Assembly (NCBI GenBank): GCA_037974665.1 | Contig: CM075767.1 | Location: 19,856,840 to 19,920,839, forward strand | Source: Ehretia macrophylla | Lineage: Eukaryota; Streptophyta; Magnoliopsida; Boraginales; Ehretiaceae | DNA length: 64,000 nt | Direction: 5' to 3' | Translations under genes and position numbers: made by a program | Notes under the pieces: model-generated | Told to the model about the DNA's origin: nothing | Database searches by the model: none | What the model saw: the letters and a program-made list of their open reading frames with translations, nothing else | Shown: piece by piece, positions 42,926 to 54,904 of the stretch | Position numbering within the stretch: position 1 is the stretch's first letter | How the letters are laid out: each line of letters starts with the position of its first letter

Positions 42926-43126
42926 GTCTTTTTTTTTTTTTTTGTCGTGAGTGAATTATTTAGTCACTTTTAGCAATTGTGTATAAAATGATCCTGACAT
43001 TTATAATGTCTAACATGATTAATTGGCACGAATTTTATAATGTATACTAGGGGTATTTGTCGTGAAGAAAGAGATTAAATGAGGAAGTGCTACTTCACGA
43101 TTTCACGTGCCAATCCAAGAATTTAT

Positions 43127-44270
43127 GCATATTATTAGTTATTCGTAGCCTAGCAGTAGCTGCTAGGCTACAGAATTCAACTCTTTCGTAGCCCAGCAGT
43201 AGCCAATTCTATTGCTAGGCTATGGACTTCAATAAAAAATCAAGGTTTATCGATTTTAATTTGAATTGTGAAATTTTGATTGCACCTACAACGTAGTAAA
43301 CTTCACTTGAGTTGTAAATTTTTTAAATAAAAATAAACTTGATCCATATTTTATTAACGTGCGTACTTTTATAGAGAAATCAATTGTCTTTTAAATTGAA
43401 CTTATCATGTTTTCACTTAATATTGCGTTAATGTTAATAAACATTTAATCTAGGACTCGGAAAATTCTCACATTGTGTCTAAACTTTATAAACAAGAAAA
43501 ATATGAAGATATTAACACGTTTTAATACGTTATTATTACCTATTAACAAGTTAGAATACTTGCATATTATTAGTTATCCGTAGACGAGCAGTAGCCAAGG
43601 CTATGGACTTCAACAAAAAATTGAGGTTTATCATTTTTAATTTAAATTATAGAATTTTGATTGCACTTACAACGTAGTAAACTTCATTTGAGTTACAAAT
43701 TTTTTAAATAAAAATAAACTTGGTCCGTATTTCATTAACTTGAGTACTTTTATGGTGAAATCAATTGCCGTTTAAATCGAACTTATCATGTTTTCACTTA
43801 ACATTGCGTTAATGTTAATAAACGTTCAATCTAGGAGTCAAAAAACTCTCACATTGTATCTAAATTTCATAAAGAAGAAAAATATGAAAGTATTAACACG
43901 TTTTAATACGTTGTTCCTACCTATTAACAAGTTAGAATACATGCATATTATTAGTTGTCTGTAGCCCAACAGTAGCCAATTGGCTACTGCTAGGCTACAA
44001 ACTTCAACAAAAAATCGAGGTTTATTATTTAATTTGAATTATGAAATTTTGATTGCATGTACAACATAGTTTAGTGAGAACATGATAATTTCGATTTAAA
44101 AGGCGATTGATTTTCTAGCATATTTCTCTATAAAAGTACGCTCGCTAATGAAATACAGACTAAGTTTATTTTTATTTGGAAAACTTGAAACTCAAGTGAA
44201 GTTTACTACGTTGTAGGTGCAATCAAAATTTCATAATTTAAATTAAAATCGATAAACCTCATTGTTTTGG
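43127..44270. repeat. Direct repeats of about 380-435 bp with an inverted third copy
   Basis: 'gcatattattagtta' begins units at 43127, 43562 and 43943. Each contains gtagcc motifs, then 'gattgcacNtacaacgtagtaaacttca', 'tcatgttttcactta' and 'cgttaatgttaataaacNtt'. From about 44065 to 44270 the same unit appears in reverse complement ('gtttactacgttgtaggtgcaatcaaaatttca'), so the third unit folds back. Confidence 0.8.
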
Positions 44271-44382
44271 TAAATTTTGTGGCCGTTGGCTACGAAAAAA
44301 AGAATTTCGTAGCCTAACAGTAGTCAATTGGCTACGGAAAAAAAAAATTCGCAGCCTAGCAGTAGTCAATTGGCTATTGTCA

Positions 44383-44555
44383 GGCTACAGCCATTCCGTA
44401 GCCAAAGAATGCGGGTGACAAAATTGTCGTAGCCATTTCGTTACCCTCGCCGGAAGGGGGGCGCTAGCTGGCCTGTACCCCTTTTTGGCAGGGGCAATGG
44501 AATGGCTACAACAATTCCATCGCCCGCGTTCTTTGGCTACGAAATGGTTGTAGCC
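44383..44555. repeat. 52-bp inverted repeat with GC-rich loop
   Basis: The arms are 44383-44434 and 44504-44555. They are complementary except for about seven positions and begin and end with ggctac or gtagcc. The 69-bp loop is GC-rich (cgccggaaggggggcgc), unlike its surroundings. Confidence 0.85.
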
Positions 44556-44679
44556 TGGCAGTCGCCTGCATTTATTTTTTCAACAACAACTATGAAAATT
44601 TATTCAAGTTTTTTCATTTCCATCTACTTTTTTTCCCTTTCTTCTCCCTCTCTACGAAATTTTCTTTCTTTTCTATCTT

Positions 44680-44890
44680 TCTAAGGCACTACCACCAACC
44701 ACCACCAACCACCATGGCCACCATTACTACTACCAAAGGCACCATTACCACCAAGGACACAACCACTACTTCCAAAGGTACCACCACCACCACTACCACT
44801 AACCACCACCAAGGGCACCATTAATACCATCACCACCACCAAGGGCACCATCACCTTGACCACTATCTCCTTTTCTCTTTTCTATAGGTA
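44680..44890. repeat. ACC-rich module 1 ending in a splice-donor-like site
   Basis: A run of caccacc and accatcacc units with interspersed 'aagggcaccat', ending in 'tctataggtaaatatttaagg'. Modules 2 (46183-46255) and 3 (46378-46510) have the same design. Frames here are composition artefacts or part of an unrecognised transposon gene. Confidence 0.6.
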
Positions 44891-45879
44891 AATATTTAAG
44901 GTTTATATTTTCCCTCTTTTTTGTCTACTATACACATATGTATATATATGTGTGTGTATATATATATGTATATGTGTATGAATTTTAGATTTTGATTTGT
45001 TCAATCTATAGTTTTTGTACTTAATTTTATGTTTATTTCGAATTTTATTTAGTGATATTTGACATAAATATTTGGTATTATATTTGGCATAAATATTGTG
45101 TGGATTAACAATGTTGTATTGTAGTCATATTGGTTGTGCAATATGAAATGTTATTTGGTAGTGCAATATACTACTTAAATATTTTGGGCATTTAGTGTTA
45201 AATTGGGCTATGAATTCACATGCTAAGTTGTTTATTATGAAGTAAATGTGATATACATGTGTAGAATATTGTTGAAAGTTAAGAGACTTTATGTGGGTGT
45301 TGTTGTTTGATATAGTTGTATCGTATATTGAATATATGTTTGATAAAATGCTTGAATAAGTATTTTTAGCGTACATACATTGCATACAACATATATACAT
45401 GATACATGCTTACAAAATAAGGCCTAAAGTTGAAATCTTGTAAATTTCCTTGAATTTCAAATGGAAATGTGACTTGTTTATGTTGTTAGTTAGTTAGATT
45501 GCTAAAAATGATTACCATGTGAACTTAATGGTGCTCTCGTGCACGTTAATTTCTAACAAAAAATGGGTAAAATGTGTGTGAATGCTATAAGTGGTAGCCT
45601 ACTTTGCTATCACGAGATATGTGAAATGATTGAATTATTGGTTGTGAATGTTTTATGAGTTATATTGAATTAAACGATCGAATTATGATGTTTTGCAAGT
45701 TGTATAGTTCATTTTGCTACAAAGTTCCATTATACACATGTTAGATCATAACTTTTGACTTATAGAAATCAAAGAGTTTAGTTGCAAGTTTATGAATCAC
45801 TTTGGAAATGTAATTAAAGTATACTTAGCTTATTTTTTAACTTAAAAAGTCTTTGCTTTATGGATTGTAATTTATCTTG

Positions 45880-46182
45880 AGAACTTGTGACTAAAGACAT
45901 GTCTAGCTAATACTGTGAGACTTAGAAGCTTTCTATACATGAACTTTAAATTACTTGGACTTGTAAATGTTGCTAGGCTTACATAGACCTATTACGAATA
46001 AATGTTGTGTTTAACATGTTATGCATAAGCAAAGGTTCAAGAAGGTATTCTTGTGTATTTGTTATTGGCATTGAGTATAACTGTATAGGTGTTGGAATGT
46101 CCATAATTAAGGAGAGACTCTGTCCGATTATTGTCGCGCTCGGACTTGACTTCTATGAAAGGGTTGGGTCGGGGCCTGACAC
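45880..46182 (+). mobile_element. Probable gypsy LTR end fragment (fossil)
   Basis: The text 'gtccataattaaggagagactctgtccg' followed by 'gggttgggtcggggcctgaca' is typical of the 3' end of chromovirus-type plant LTRs. It stops at 46182, where the ACC-rich module resumes, so it may be a solo LTR that split modules 1 and 2. The other end was not located. Confidence 0.4.
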
Positions 46183-46281
46183 CATCAACACCAAGGACAC
46201 GACTACCACCAACAACCACCACCAAAGGCATCACCAACACCATCAAAGGTAATGCAATATACTAGTTTATATTTGTGTGTG

Positions 46282-46335
<54 letters not shown>

Positions 46336-46510
46336 ATTTATTGGATTTTTCATTTGTTTATTTAATTTTTATTCGTTATCACTACTAAGGGTATCACCAA
46401 AGACATCACCAAGAGTACCACCCTTATCACCACTATCAAGGGCATCATCAACACCACCAATGGCATCATCACCATTACCATATTCCTATCTCTATCTATA
46501 GGTAAATAGT
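46183..46510. repeat. ACC-rich modules 2 and 3 with a TA microsatellite
   Basis: Module 2 (46183-46255) ends 'catcaaaggtaatgcaatat' and module 3 (46378-46510) ends 'ctatctataggtaaatag'. Between them, about 25 TA units occupy 46283-46332. The repeated pairing of ACC-rich sequence, GGTAA and a TA/GT tract makes a compound repeat unit. Confidence 0.6.
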
Positions 46511-48000
46511 TTAGAGTTGAATATGTACTATGCTTATAATTCAATATGTATATGTTAATGCCGATGTAGCGAATATGAAATATTATTTAGTTAGTGGTGC
46601 TATTCTTTTGTTATATGTGAAAATAATGAAGTCATGTGCTAATTTAGAGTTGAAATAATATAGTCGAACTAATTTAGAATTGAAATAATGGAGTCATGCT
46701 AATTTAGAATTGAAATAATGGAATCACTTGCTTAAGTGGAATTCTTTTGTTAAGTGATTTAAAATTGGCTTTGTTGAAATTTAAAAAAAGAGTGGAGAAT
46801 GATCCATTCGGGCCTTTATCTAATTAGAAGGATGATGTTGGAGAAGATAATCCTTGAGTATTGTGGTATTGTAAGTATTATGTCCCTGTATTTCAAACTT
46901 TTCTTTAGTTGCACATTTTCTTTAGCTTTTCCTAATCATATTTTATCTTTCTTAGGCACATGTGTTGAAGAAGAATCTAGGCTTGTTTTTTGGATTTGTA
47001 AGTGATTCATATTATTCCTGTGATTTAGTCACTAGGCATATGTACATATTATGTATGGATCATGAGATATATTAGCCCTGATTTGTGGGAGGTGGGTTGT
47101 GGGTCATGCTTCACTTTGCATAAGATAACACCAACATTGATGAGATTAATTTTTAGGCTTTTTGTTTAGTAATTAACAAATTTTTGGATGAATTCATTGG
47201 CATGGAATATAGTTTTGCTATGATGTGCAAAAGTATCTAAATGCATACTTGGTGGAGGCAACGTGACTGAATATTTTTCATATATGTTTGACGATGGAAC
47301 TATCGCTATTAAGAAGTGTGGTGATCTAGTTTACAATGGTTCAACCTGTGTTAGGATTTCTCTTTTCTATATGAATTCATCAATTTTCTCCAACTTGTAT
47401 CCCTTTTTATGCAAATGGCATTGGTGATACGAAGAATAATATATATATTAGAAGGGTAGATAATAAGGTAATTTCATACAAACGACACTTCTATACGCAA
47501 AACATTACTTGGGAGATTTAATTACATTTATTGCTAGAAGCCTTGGACTGATTCCAAATTTCTTATTAGTTATTTTCTCTTCTAACTCATGAGGCTTTGG
47601 TGTCTTTTTAATACTATTTCACTTGTTAGATTGTGTCGGGAGAATAAATTTGGCAATATATATGTAGATGAGGAATTTAATAAATTAAATTGTTCTAAAT
47701 ATCTTCAAGTAATATTTGTGTGTTATTTATGTATATTTGTTTGTGGTGTAATAGGAGATGACTTTGAAAAAGTATGAGAAAGTACAGAAATAGAAAATGA
47801 AAACTTTGCAGGCATTAAAACCATATGAGGGAGATGACTAGAAGACAATAGCAGATCATTTTAGCTTTTTTTGTAAATTAATATTATTTTTGTATTAGTT
47901 TTTTTGTAAATATTATAACCGTAGTGTAGATATTAAAATTTTTGTAAATATTAATTTGTATTTTTAATTTTTTTTGTTAATATATATATTTTTTTATTTA
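46511..48000. other. Interior of the CACTA-like region, no gene recognised
   Basis: Only short frames occur here (for example 47589-47777, 62 residues, unknown). There is no similarity to CACTA transposases that I can recognise. From about 47860 to 48030 the sequence is very AT-rich with repeated ttttttgtaaatatta. Confidence 0.4.
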
Positions 48001-48497
48001 TAATTTTTTTTATTTTTTTAAAATTAAATAATTAATTAGCGACAGAATAGCTACGACAATGTACCCAAAAAAGGCTACAAATATTTGCTGACAATGGGCT
48101 ACGAATTGGTTACCATAACAATTCGTAGCCGTAGGCGACGGTCGATTTACTACCGAAACGGTTACTGCATTGCTACGGACGTTAATAATTAATAACAAAA
48201 TCAAAATTTTAGTTGGCTAAAGAAAAGGGAGCTACCGATATTCTACGGATACCAATCCGTAGTCGTGGGCTACTGATGATTTACGATCGAAACGGCTACG
48301 GATTTGTTACGGAAGTTATAAAAAATAAATACAAATTAATTTCCGGAATTGACTATGGATAGGTTACGGAATATCAATTTGGTGACAGGACTTTTTACTA
48401 TAGACGGGACTTCATAGCCTAGCGGTCGCCCGTTCCAATTTGGCTACTATTAAACTACGGATTTTGGTCATCGCCTCAACTTTTTTTTCTTGTAGTA

Positions 48498-49689
48498 TAG
48501 CAGAAAGTACATCTTTCATAAACTTATCTGTGTCATGGACTCTATTACACCTATATATTTAAACATTATGATCTTAAACCTCTGATTAGATGATAAGCAA
48601 GTACGAGTCTGTTTTTTAAATTCTTAATAACAATGTCTCCTTTTTTTCTTGTCAAATGCATCATTGTTTGTTCATAAGGGCAACTAGATTAGAACATGGG
48701 TAATCACAATAGCTCACAATAAAAATAATGTGTCTCTGGGACCCAAGCATATCATCATAACCTCCTATGGGTAAATAGTACAACATATTGTAAGTATCTC
48801 AATCATGAGGGTAAACAAGAAAAATATACAACTTTCAAAAGTTTATCCCCTTTGGAGACAAACCCCTTTAGATATGAGCATTCTTTCAAACCAGTTAGAG
48901 CATGCACAATCTCATAAGTAAATCTCCTTTGGGTAGATAAACTTCTTTGACTATAGATCTATACTACCAATCTTCATCCGCCCCAAAATAACACACATGT
49001 ACAATTGTATGTATTAATCTGGAGATTTTTTCCATCGTCAAAGAAAGTTTGGCAAAAAAATAGTCATTTTGAATTATTATGGTTGAATCACTTTGGTGAT
49101 AAACAATCTCGATAGTTCTCAACCAAAATTCCTTAAACCAAGAAAAAAATAAGATTACCCAATTATCAACTAATCTTAATTGCCAAAGAATAATCAACTT
49201 TACTTTTCAATGGCCAATACAAGAATTGTAGTCTTATTTTCTTTCAAAAACTATGGGGTATCCATTTAGAATATAAAACTTACATGCTTCATTTATAACT
49301 TCAATAACATTTTTGTACCGGGATACTTTTATTATGCTTCCAAATAATATTCATATTATATCATTTGAATGGAAGCCATTAAAAAATATTTTACAGAGAG
49401 ACATCACAAGGTCCACAGTTCTTCAAATTAAATCGTTTAAGAACTCGATGAATATAAGCTTTTTAGATAGGTCCAAAAGTCCACAAGACCTATCTCGGGG
49501 TATATGGATACCAAGAACGGAAGAGGCCTCTCCAAGATCCTTTATACCAAAAGTCTTGAACAAATACTATTTAGTCTCATGAAACATACCTAAATTATTT
49601 ATAGCTGGCAAAATGTCCTCAATCATATAATATTAAGAAAATAAATTTACTTTTACTGATCTTGTGATATATTACTTCAATGTATATTA
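48498..49689. other. Unassigned intergenic sequence
   Basis: No supported gene. The stretch 48830-49200 has mixed composition with repeated 'cctttggagacaaacccctt' and 'tcctttgggtagataaac' phrases, and may be a remnant of an unidentified repeat. No terminal structures were found. Confidence 0.35.
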
Positions 49690-51090
49690 ATCATTGTTGG
49701 CCCTATACACATTCCCAACAACCACGTACCAGCTCATTTTTTGAAGTGTTAGCTGATAGTAGAAGTCAATGAACTTAGGATGAAAGAAACGATGATGCAA
49801 TTTGCACTACTATATATCTAGCATTTTTTTTTGGTTGATTTATCTTTTAGGCTAATTACTGCTGAATTTAGATCGATTCATTTCTCTAATCAAAGGGCAT
49901 GAACAACGGCATGAACAACAATGACATCACGACTTAAAACCAATACAAAAGACACCTCTTATATGGAAACTAACAACGCCACCCATTAGGGATTACAATA
50001 TACCTAGCTAGAACTTGACATTTGATGCATTTTATTTTAAATATGACATATTATAAGACGTGGACCCTCTTAGTTTAAATTATTATAATTCACAATTTTG
50101 GTTATATCAAGAAAACTCATCATATTTCATGATACATGAACACTTTTTGGAAACTTTTGTAATTATCTTAATTAAGACTCAGTTTTATTTTAATAATTAT
50201 TAATTTTAAATTAAATGTAGATTTGAAATTAGATTAGTCAATTTTTCAGCTTAAATTAGCTAAACTTTTCAAACCAAATGAGCTTATTGGAACTCGCATT
50301 GCTCATCTAAATCACTTTTTTATATTTGACTAGCGGAATTAAAATACATATTATGCAATTAAAAGGTGATTTTTTCTAACTATATCTTTTTCATTTGCAA
50401 ATCCTTGTTTCCATACTATTCGCATCTTCTTCAACAACCACGTACTAACTCATCTTTTGTAGTATTAGTTGACCATGAACTAGCATTTCTCCGTTTGTTT
50501 GCCGTAAAATATTTTCCTAGCATTTTTCCGTTTGTTTGCTGTAAAATATTTTTTTGAAAAATATTTTTTGAATTTTATGGTGTTTGATAACACCAGAAAA
50601 TTGGTCAATCATAAAATATTTTATAGTAAAAAATTGAGACTACTTTTTCTAAATTTTACGGTATTTGGTAACATTGTAAAATTAGTCAACCGTAAAATAT
50701 TTTCCGGTCAACAATTGCGACTAGTACAAAATTTTGTAAAATATTTTACAGGACTTTGGAAGAAGAAAATATTTTACGGAATTCATGATACATCCAAATA
50801 CCAAAAAATATTTTCCAATAATCTATTTTCTGGAAAAATATTTTCTCCCAATAAGTTATTTTACGGCAAACAAACGGAGCTCTGTAAAATATTTTATTTT
50901 TCAGGAAAATATTTTTCACAGAAAATATTTTACACAAGCAAGTTATTTTACGGCAAACAAACGGAGCCTTAGTTGGTTTATTGGTTAAGTAGTGTTCAGT
51001 GCCAATTTGCACTCACTTAGATCTCCCCAACCTAACAAAACTTACTCAATGAACATGAACGATAATGTATTAGGACTTGAACTTGGAACC
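49690..51090. repeat. Segmental duplication copy 2 (partner 33045-33930)
   Basis: Ordered similarity to copy 1 throughout. It is interrupted by the MITE at 50489-50966 that copy 1 lacks; in copy 1 'gaacaagcattttatttagttg' shows the uninterrupted site. No gene is present. Confidence 0.8.
50489..50966. mobile_element. Foldback MITE with 22-bp perfect terminal repeats
   Basis: The left end ctccgtttgtttgccgtaaa is the exact inverse of the right end, and the match continues for 22 bp. Both ends are duplicated inside (left-like copy at about 50525, right-like copy at 50859-50880), so one copy may be nested in another. The interior is dominated by aaaatatttt. The target duplication is not clear. 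The empty site in 33045-33930 supports insertion. Confidence 0.8.
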
Positions 51091-51180
51091 TCAGAACCTT
51101 CAAGATTTTCTACTTCCTACAAGAGACCACATAGAGTGAGGGAGAGGGAGACACGTTGAAAGATATCACTCTCTTACTTT

Positions 51181-51670
51181 AGGATTGCTTGGATTCAGTT
51201 TTTTATTGGAAAGTAAAAGAAGGGTAGGGAATAAAGAACTTCTCCTCTTGTTTGGATTGCAAATTTGAAATAAATAGAGGATATGGAGGGGTTCAATATT
51301 TCCTCTATTTTTTTAATTGAATGGATTTTTCAATCCTTCCAATTTAGGGTGTTTGGGAGGGAAATGAATGGTTTCAGCCAAAAAAAGACTTTATTGCCCT
51401 AATTTTTTTTATTTCCATGATTGCCCTTACTACTCTTTGAATCTACTTTGAGTATGAAAAAGGACATTTAAGTAATTTACTATTTAAAATTGTCATTTCC
51501 TTTCCTTTCCTTCTCTAATCCAAACAAAGAATTACAAATTTTTTTTCCTTTCCTTTCCATTATTTTTTTTTGCAATACAAACAAGGTAATTCATTTCCTT
51601 TCCTTTCATTTCCTTTATTTTTCTTCCTGTACTTTACTTTCCTTTCCATTCCTTTGTGCAATCCAAACAC
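51181..51670. mobile_element. MITE (TGTTTGGATTGCAC family), copy 1
   Basis: The inverted right end tagtgtttggattgcacaaa and the left end aggattgcttggattcag are related. Subterminal 'ggaaaggaaag' and 'cctttcctttcc' repeats pair across the element. A second copy lies at 61186-61619 with the same order of landmarks ('aatccttccaa', 'cattatta/tttttttttgcaat', 'aacaaggtaattcattt'). Confidence 0.6.
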
Positions 51671-51747
51671 TAAGTTAGAGAATGATTGGAAGATCCTCTA
51701 ATTAGCACTTTATTGGAAAAGATTTAAATTCGTAATGTTTACCTATT

Positions 51748-52925
51748 TGGAATAAATAAATTCCACAAAATTTTGTGGAATTCATTTACAAATTCAAGTT
51801 TTGTGTTTGGTTGCACTTTTTAAAAAATTTGAAATTCAAGATTTACAATTCTTGGATTTCCACAAGCCTTACTCAAATAAGAGCCCAAGAGGCGGAATTT
51901 TGAAGTCCACGTTTTCCAAATCTATTGCTAATCTTTTGAGGATAAAACTATCATCAGGTTAAGTGATTGACTTTTCTAGGTTACATAGTCAAAACCCCCA
52001 AAAAAGCAAACGTTTTTTCCTACTACTCTTTGACGACAAAAAAGAAAAAAAAGTCAACATCTTCAATTACTTCTCTTTTGACAGCACAAACCTTTCAAGC
52101 ATTCGTTTGACTATTTCTCTTTTAGGTATTTGTTTGATTTTTATTACAACTTTTTTCGCAATTTCTCTTTTATTATCAATAATTTTATTGCGCAATATGT
52201 ATTTTACCTAATTATCTTGTATGTAGAACCAATTTCTTGAATAATAAAATAATGTTATAGGCACTACTAATAGAGATTAGTATAAATATGTGATTGGTCT
52301 TATTGTATTCCATGTATATATATATATATATATATAGGTACTAAGTAGCTTTGATTCTGAAGATAATTTAAGTGGCAAGATATATGTCTGGGAAAATATT
52401 GTTAACATAATCAACTATTGGTGTATATATACTTGCACTAGTGATGCAAAAGTTCATGCTACGTACATGGATAATGGAATAGTAGGAAAAGGAGGACAAA
52501 AAGAAGAAAATGCAAACTCATATGGACTGAATTAATCAACAAAGTTGCATGCAAGAGACTTGATTGTGGGAAATTTAATTAATTAGGATATCATTGAATT
52601 TATGATTATCTTGTAATGTTTTTTTTTTTTTTTTTTGATAATGTTTCTTTTCTTAAAAAAAAAAAATCTTTTGGACAATTTTATGATAATACCCATAATC
52701 AATAATGGAATAAGAAAATAACACTATACAATAGCCTAATTTCAATTGAAAAGAATGAGAGTATTTAAGTAAAATACAACTATTAATTCCAAGTTCACAT
52801 GTGTTCCAAACACAATTCAGATTTACAAATGACATGATTGACTTAATATTGTTTTACAATTTCAAACAAGAGAATTACAAATCCACGTAGAATTCATTTA
52901 TAACTGAAATAAATTCTACACCACA
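51748..52925. mobile_element. MITE (GAATTCCACAAA family), copy 2, about 1.2 kb
   Basis: The left end begins ataaataaattccacaaaat and includes a 24-bp perfect palindrome at 51759-51782. The right end, inverted, reads aatttatttcagttataaat and continues to 'ttgtaattctcttgtttgaaattgtaaaac', matching the left end of the copy at 7405. A TA microsatellite lies at 52316-52336. The interior has no recognised protein. Confidence 0.55.
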
Positions 52926-53969
52926 AGCATTTCCAAACACTATGTTACAGTTTTCTCCAAGTCCACAGCTAATTTTCAACCCTATAGTCTTGAGTTACTC
53001 TTTCAAATACCAATTAGTTTTAGGTAAATTATAATAGGATCATATTTACTGGTTTTAAAAGTCTTGATGTTATTTGATAAAAATAAGGGCGAATTAAGAT
53101 GAGAACAATTGTTCGGAGGCCTTCAAGAAAATAATGGAATATCGAAAGATGAATTGGAGCTCATGAGGGCAGTTATAAAATTGTAGCTTGTGCGAAAGAA
53201 GAAAGTGATCCCGAACTACAAGAATGGGTCAATTAAAAGACAATATAATAAATTAATTTGATTTCCTTAATTTCAACTAATTATGTGTAGCTCCTTTCCC
53301 TTAATTTTTTTTCCTTTTTCTTTTCACAACTAGGGATTATTAATATGTTATCTTAAAATGATTAATATTAAAATGGTCAAATAATATCATGTTGTAATGA
53401 CAAGTTTTATGTTTGAACTTCGATTTCGGCCTTTATTGTATCAAAACAAAAAATTTAATATTTCCTTTAGAATTTTACTTACCACTGAAAAAAAATCACT
53501 GGAGAAAGTCAGTCTTCTCCGAGGGATACGATGTTGTTATTAGGCAAATTTGGACATGATGCGTTGATTACGAGAGGCCTAAAATCAATCTTACAGCATA
53601 TACATAAGATGTTACACCTATCAAAAATAGATAGAAGATTGAGGAAAAATATTATGAGGAAATATTAATTCACAAGGGTGATAGTCGTGCCGGCAAGAAA
53701 TCAACTAAACATCTGGTGAACAAATTATTCGCCATAAAATAATCACCGTGATTAATGAGATTAACACGAGACTTTTTCAATCCCTACATCGGCAAATAAT
53801 TAATTAGATGATAAGCATCTCCTGCCAATTTAATGAACTTGAATAATTTTCTTGTCAACATGTATATATATATTGCTGCTAATAATCATCTATTTCAAAA
53901 AGCTAAGAAAACCTTTCATCCTCTCCTGTAGTTTCCGAAAACATTTGTTTCCTATTCACAAAAATTAAT
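52926..53969. other. Intergenic and 5' flank of an NLR fragment
   Basis: No gene is seen up to about 53700. The last 250 bp lead into the NLR fragment and include 'catgtatatatatattgc' at about 53859, a possible TATA region about 100 bp ahead of its ATG. Confidence 0.4.
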
Positions 53970-54372
53970 ATGGCTGTTGAAGCTGCTGTTGGTGTTGTTG
54001 TCGAGCATCTATTCAATGAAGTGGTTTCTCTTGCTGCTGAAGAAGTCAACCTTGTATTGCATTTCAAGGATGACCTTAAAAGCCTAGCTGGAGAACTTGA
54101 GATCATTCAAGCTCTGGTTGTAGATGCTGATGGTGAGGACGTGTTGGAAGATTACAAATATGAGCTTTTTCGCTGAAAGGTAGAGATTCCACAAAAGAAA
54201 TGGGACGAGGTACGCAACTTCTATTCTCCCATAAGAAAGCTTGCCTTTCGTGTCAAGATGGCTCGTATGATTAAGGATATTAATTTACGATTAAAAAGTG
54301 TTAAAGAACTAGGAATGGGTTATGGGTTGAATCCTTCCGAGTTTTTAAATAGAAGTTCAGAAGTTAAAATGG
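53970..54372 (+). pseudogene. NLR coiled-coil fragment
   Basis: It starts MAVEAAVGVVVEHLFNEVVS and follows the Rx-type coiled coil of NLR1. Compared with NLR1 it lacks about 22 residues between VVDAD and EDVLEDY, a loss bounded by short repeats of gatgctga, and it carries one in-frame stop (TGA after YELFR, 54174-54176). The frame then continues through NPSEFLNRSSEVK. It ends exactly where NLR1's linker to NB-ARC begins and joins NLR 5'-flank sequence ('aacaaccacaagtgt'). It has no nucleotide-binding domain. A short 68-residue coiled-coil peptide could be made if transcribed. It is more diverged from NLR1 than the 54905 copy is, so it represents a distinct paralogue. Confidence 0.85.
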
Positions 54373-54379
54373 TGTATTT

Positions 54380-54904
54380 TTGGAATTTTTGGAACTAATT
54401 AACAACCACAAGTGTATCTAATTCATGAAAATCATAAGTATTTTTGGAATTTTTTGGGGAATCTTGCTGCTGAGCTAACCTAAGGTGATGATTAAGTACT
54501 AATTAGTTGCATACTTAATCTCGATTAACTAGTGGTAAAGTCAAGTCGTTGGGCCACACATCAACGAAATTGAGTCTTTTATAATGTTATTAAATAATTA
54601 TTGAGTATGAAGATGAAATAATTATAATATTATTTTATTATTATTAATCTCTTAAATAATGTTATTAAATTATTAGGGAATTCAAATCAAAACTCCAAAA
54701 TCCAAATAATTCAAATCACTGCGGGAGGTCAAGTCTCTGGGGCCACACTTCATCGTATGAATTCGAAATATCTCATTCCTCTATATTTTGTTGCTAACAT
54801 TCATCTTTCTCACAAACCTAAGAAAAATCTCAGATTTTTCGTCTAATCTCAGATCTTTCGTCTATTTTCCAAAGCAATTCTTTCTGTGTTTTCGAAAAGT
54901 TAAG
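54380..54904 (+). promoter_or_regulatory. 5' flank of the NLR pseudogene
   Basis: Homologous to the NLR1 flank: 'aattcatgaaaatcataag' (54413), 'ggtaaagtcaagtcgttgggcc' (54531), 'gaggtcaagtctctggggccacac' (54725), and 'cctctatattttgttgctaacattcatc'. The TATA-like ctatatttt is at 54781-54789, about 115 bp before the ATG. Confidence 0.6.

Larger units (their letters stand above)
43127..48497. mobile_element. CACTA-like element region, non-autonomous or composite
   Basis: The right terminus reads ttttttttcttgtagta (ending 48497), the inverse of a CACTACAAGAAAA-type CACTA end with its last base changed. Many gtagcc or ggctac motifs cluster in both orientations near the right end (48040-48480) and at 43140-44560, like the subterminal repeats bound by CACTA accessory proteins. 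No transposase (TNP2-type) frame was recognised between them. The left terminus was not found, so the left boundary is only where the motif array starts. The superfamily is likely but not proven. Confidence 0.5.

Noticed and set aside
46007-46252. 81-residue frame ending in a Thr/His-rich tail
   Set aside because: It bridges an LTR-like end and an ACC repeat module, so it is a chance fusion of repeats.
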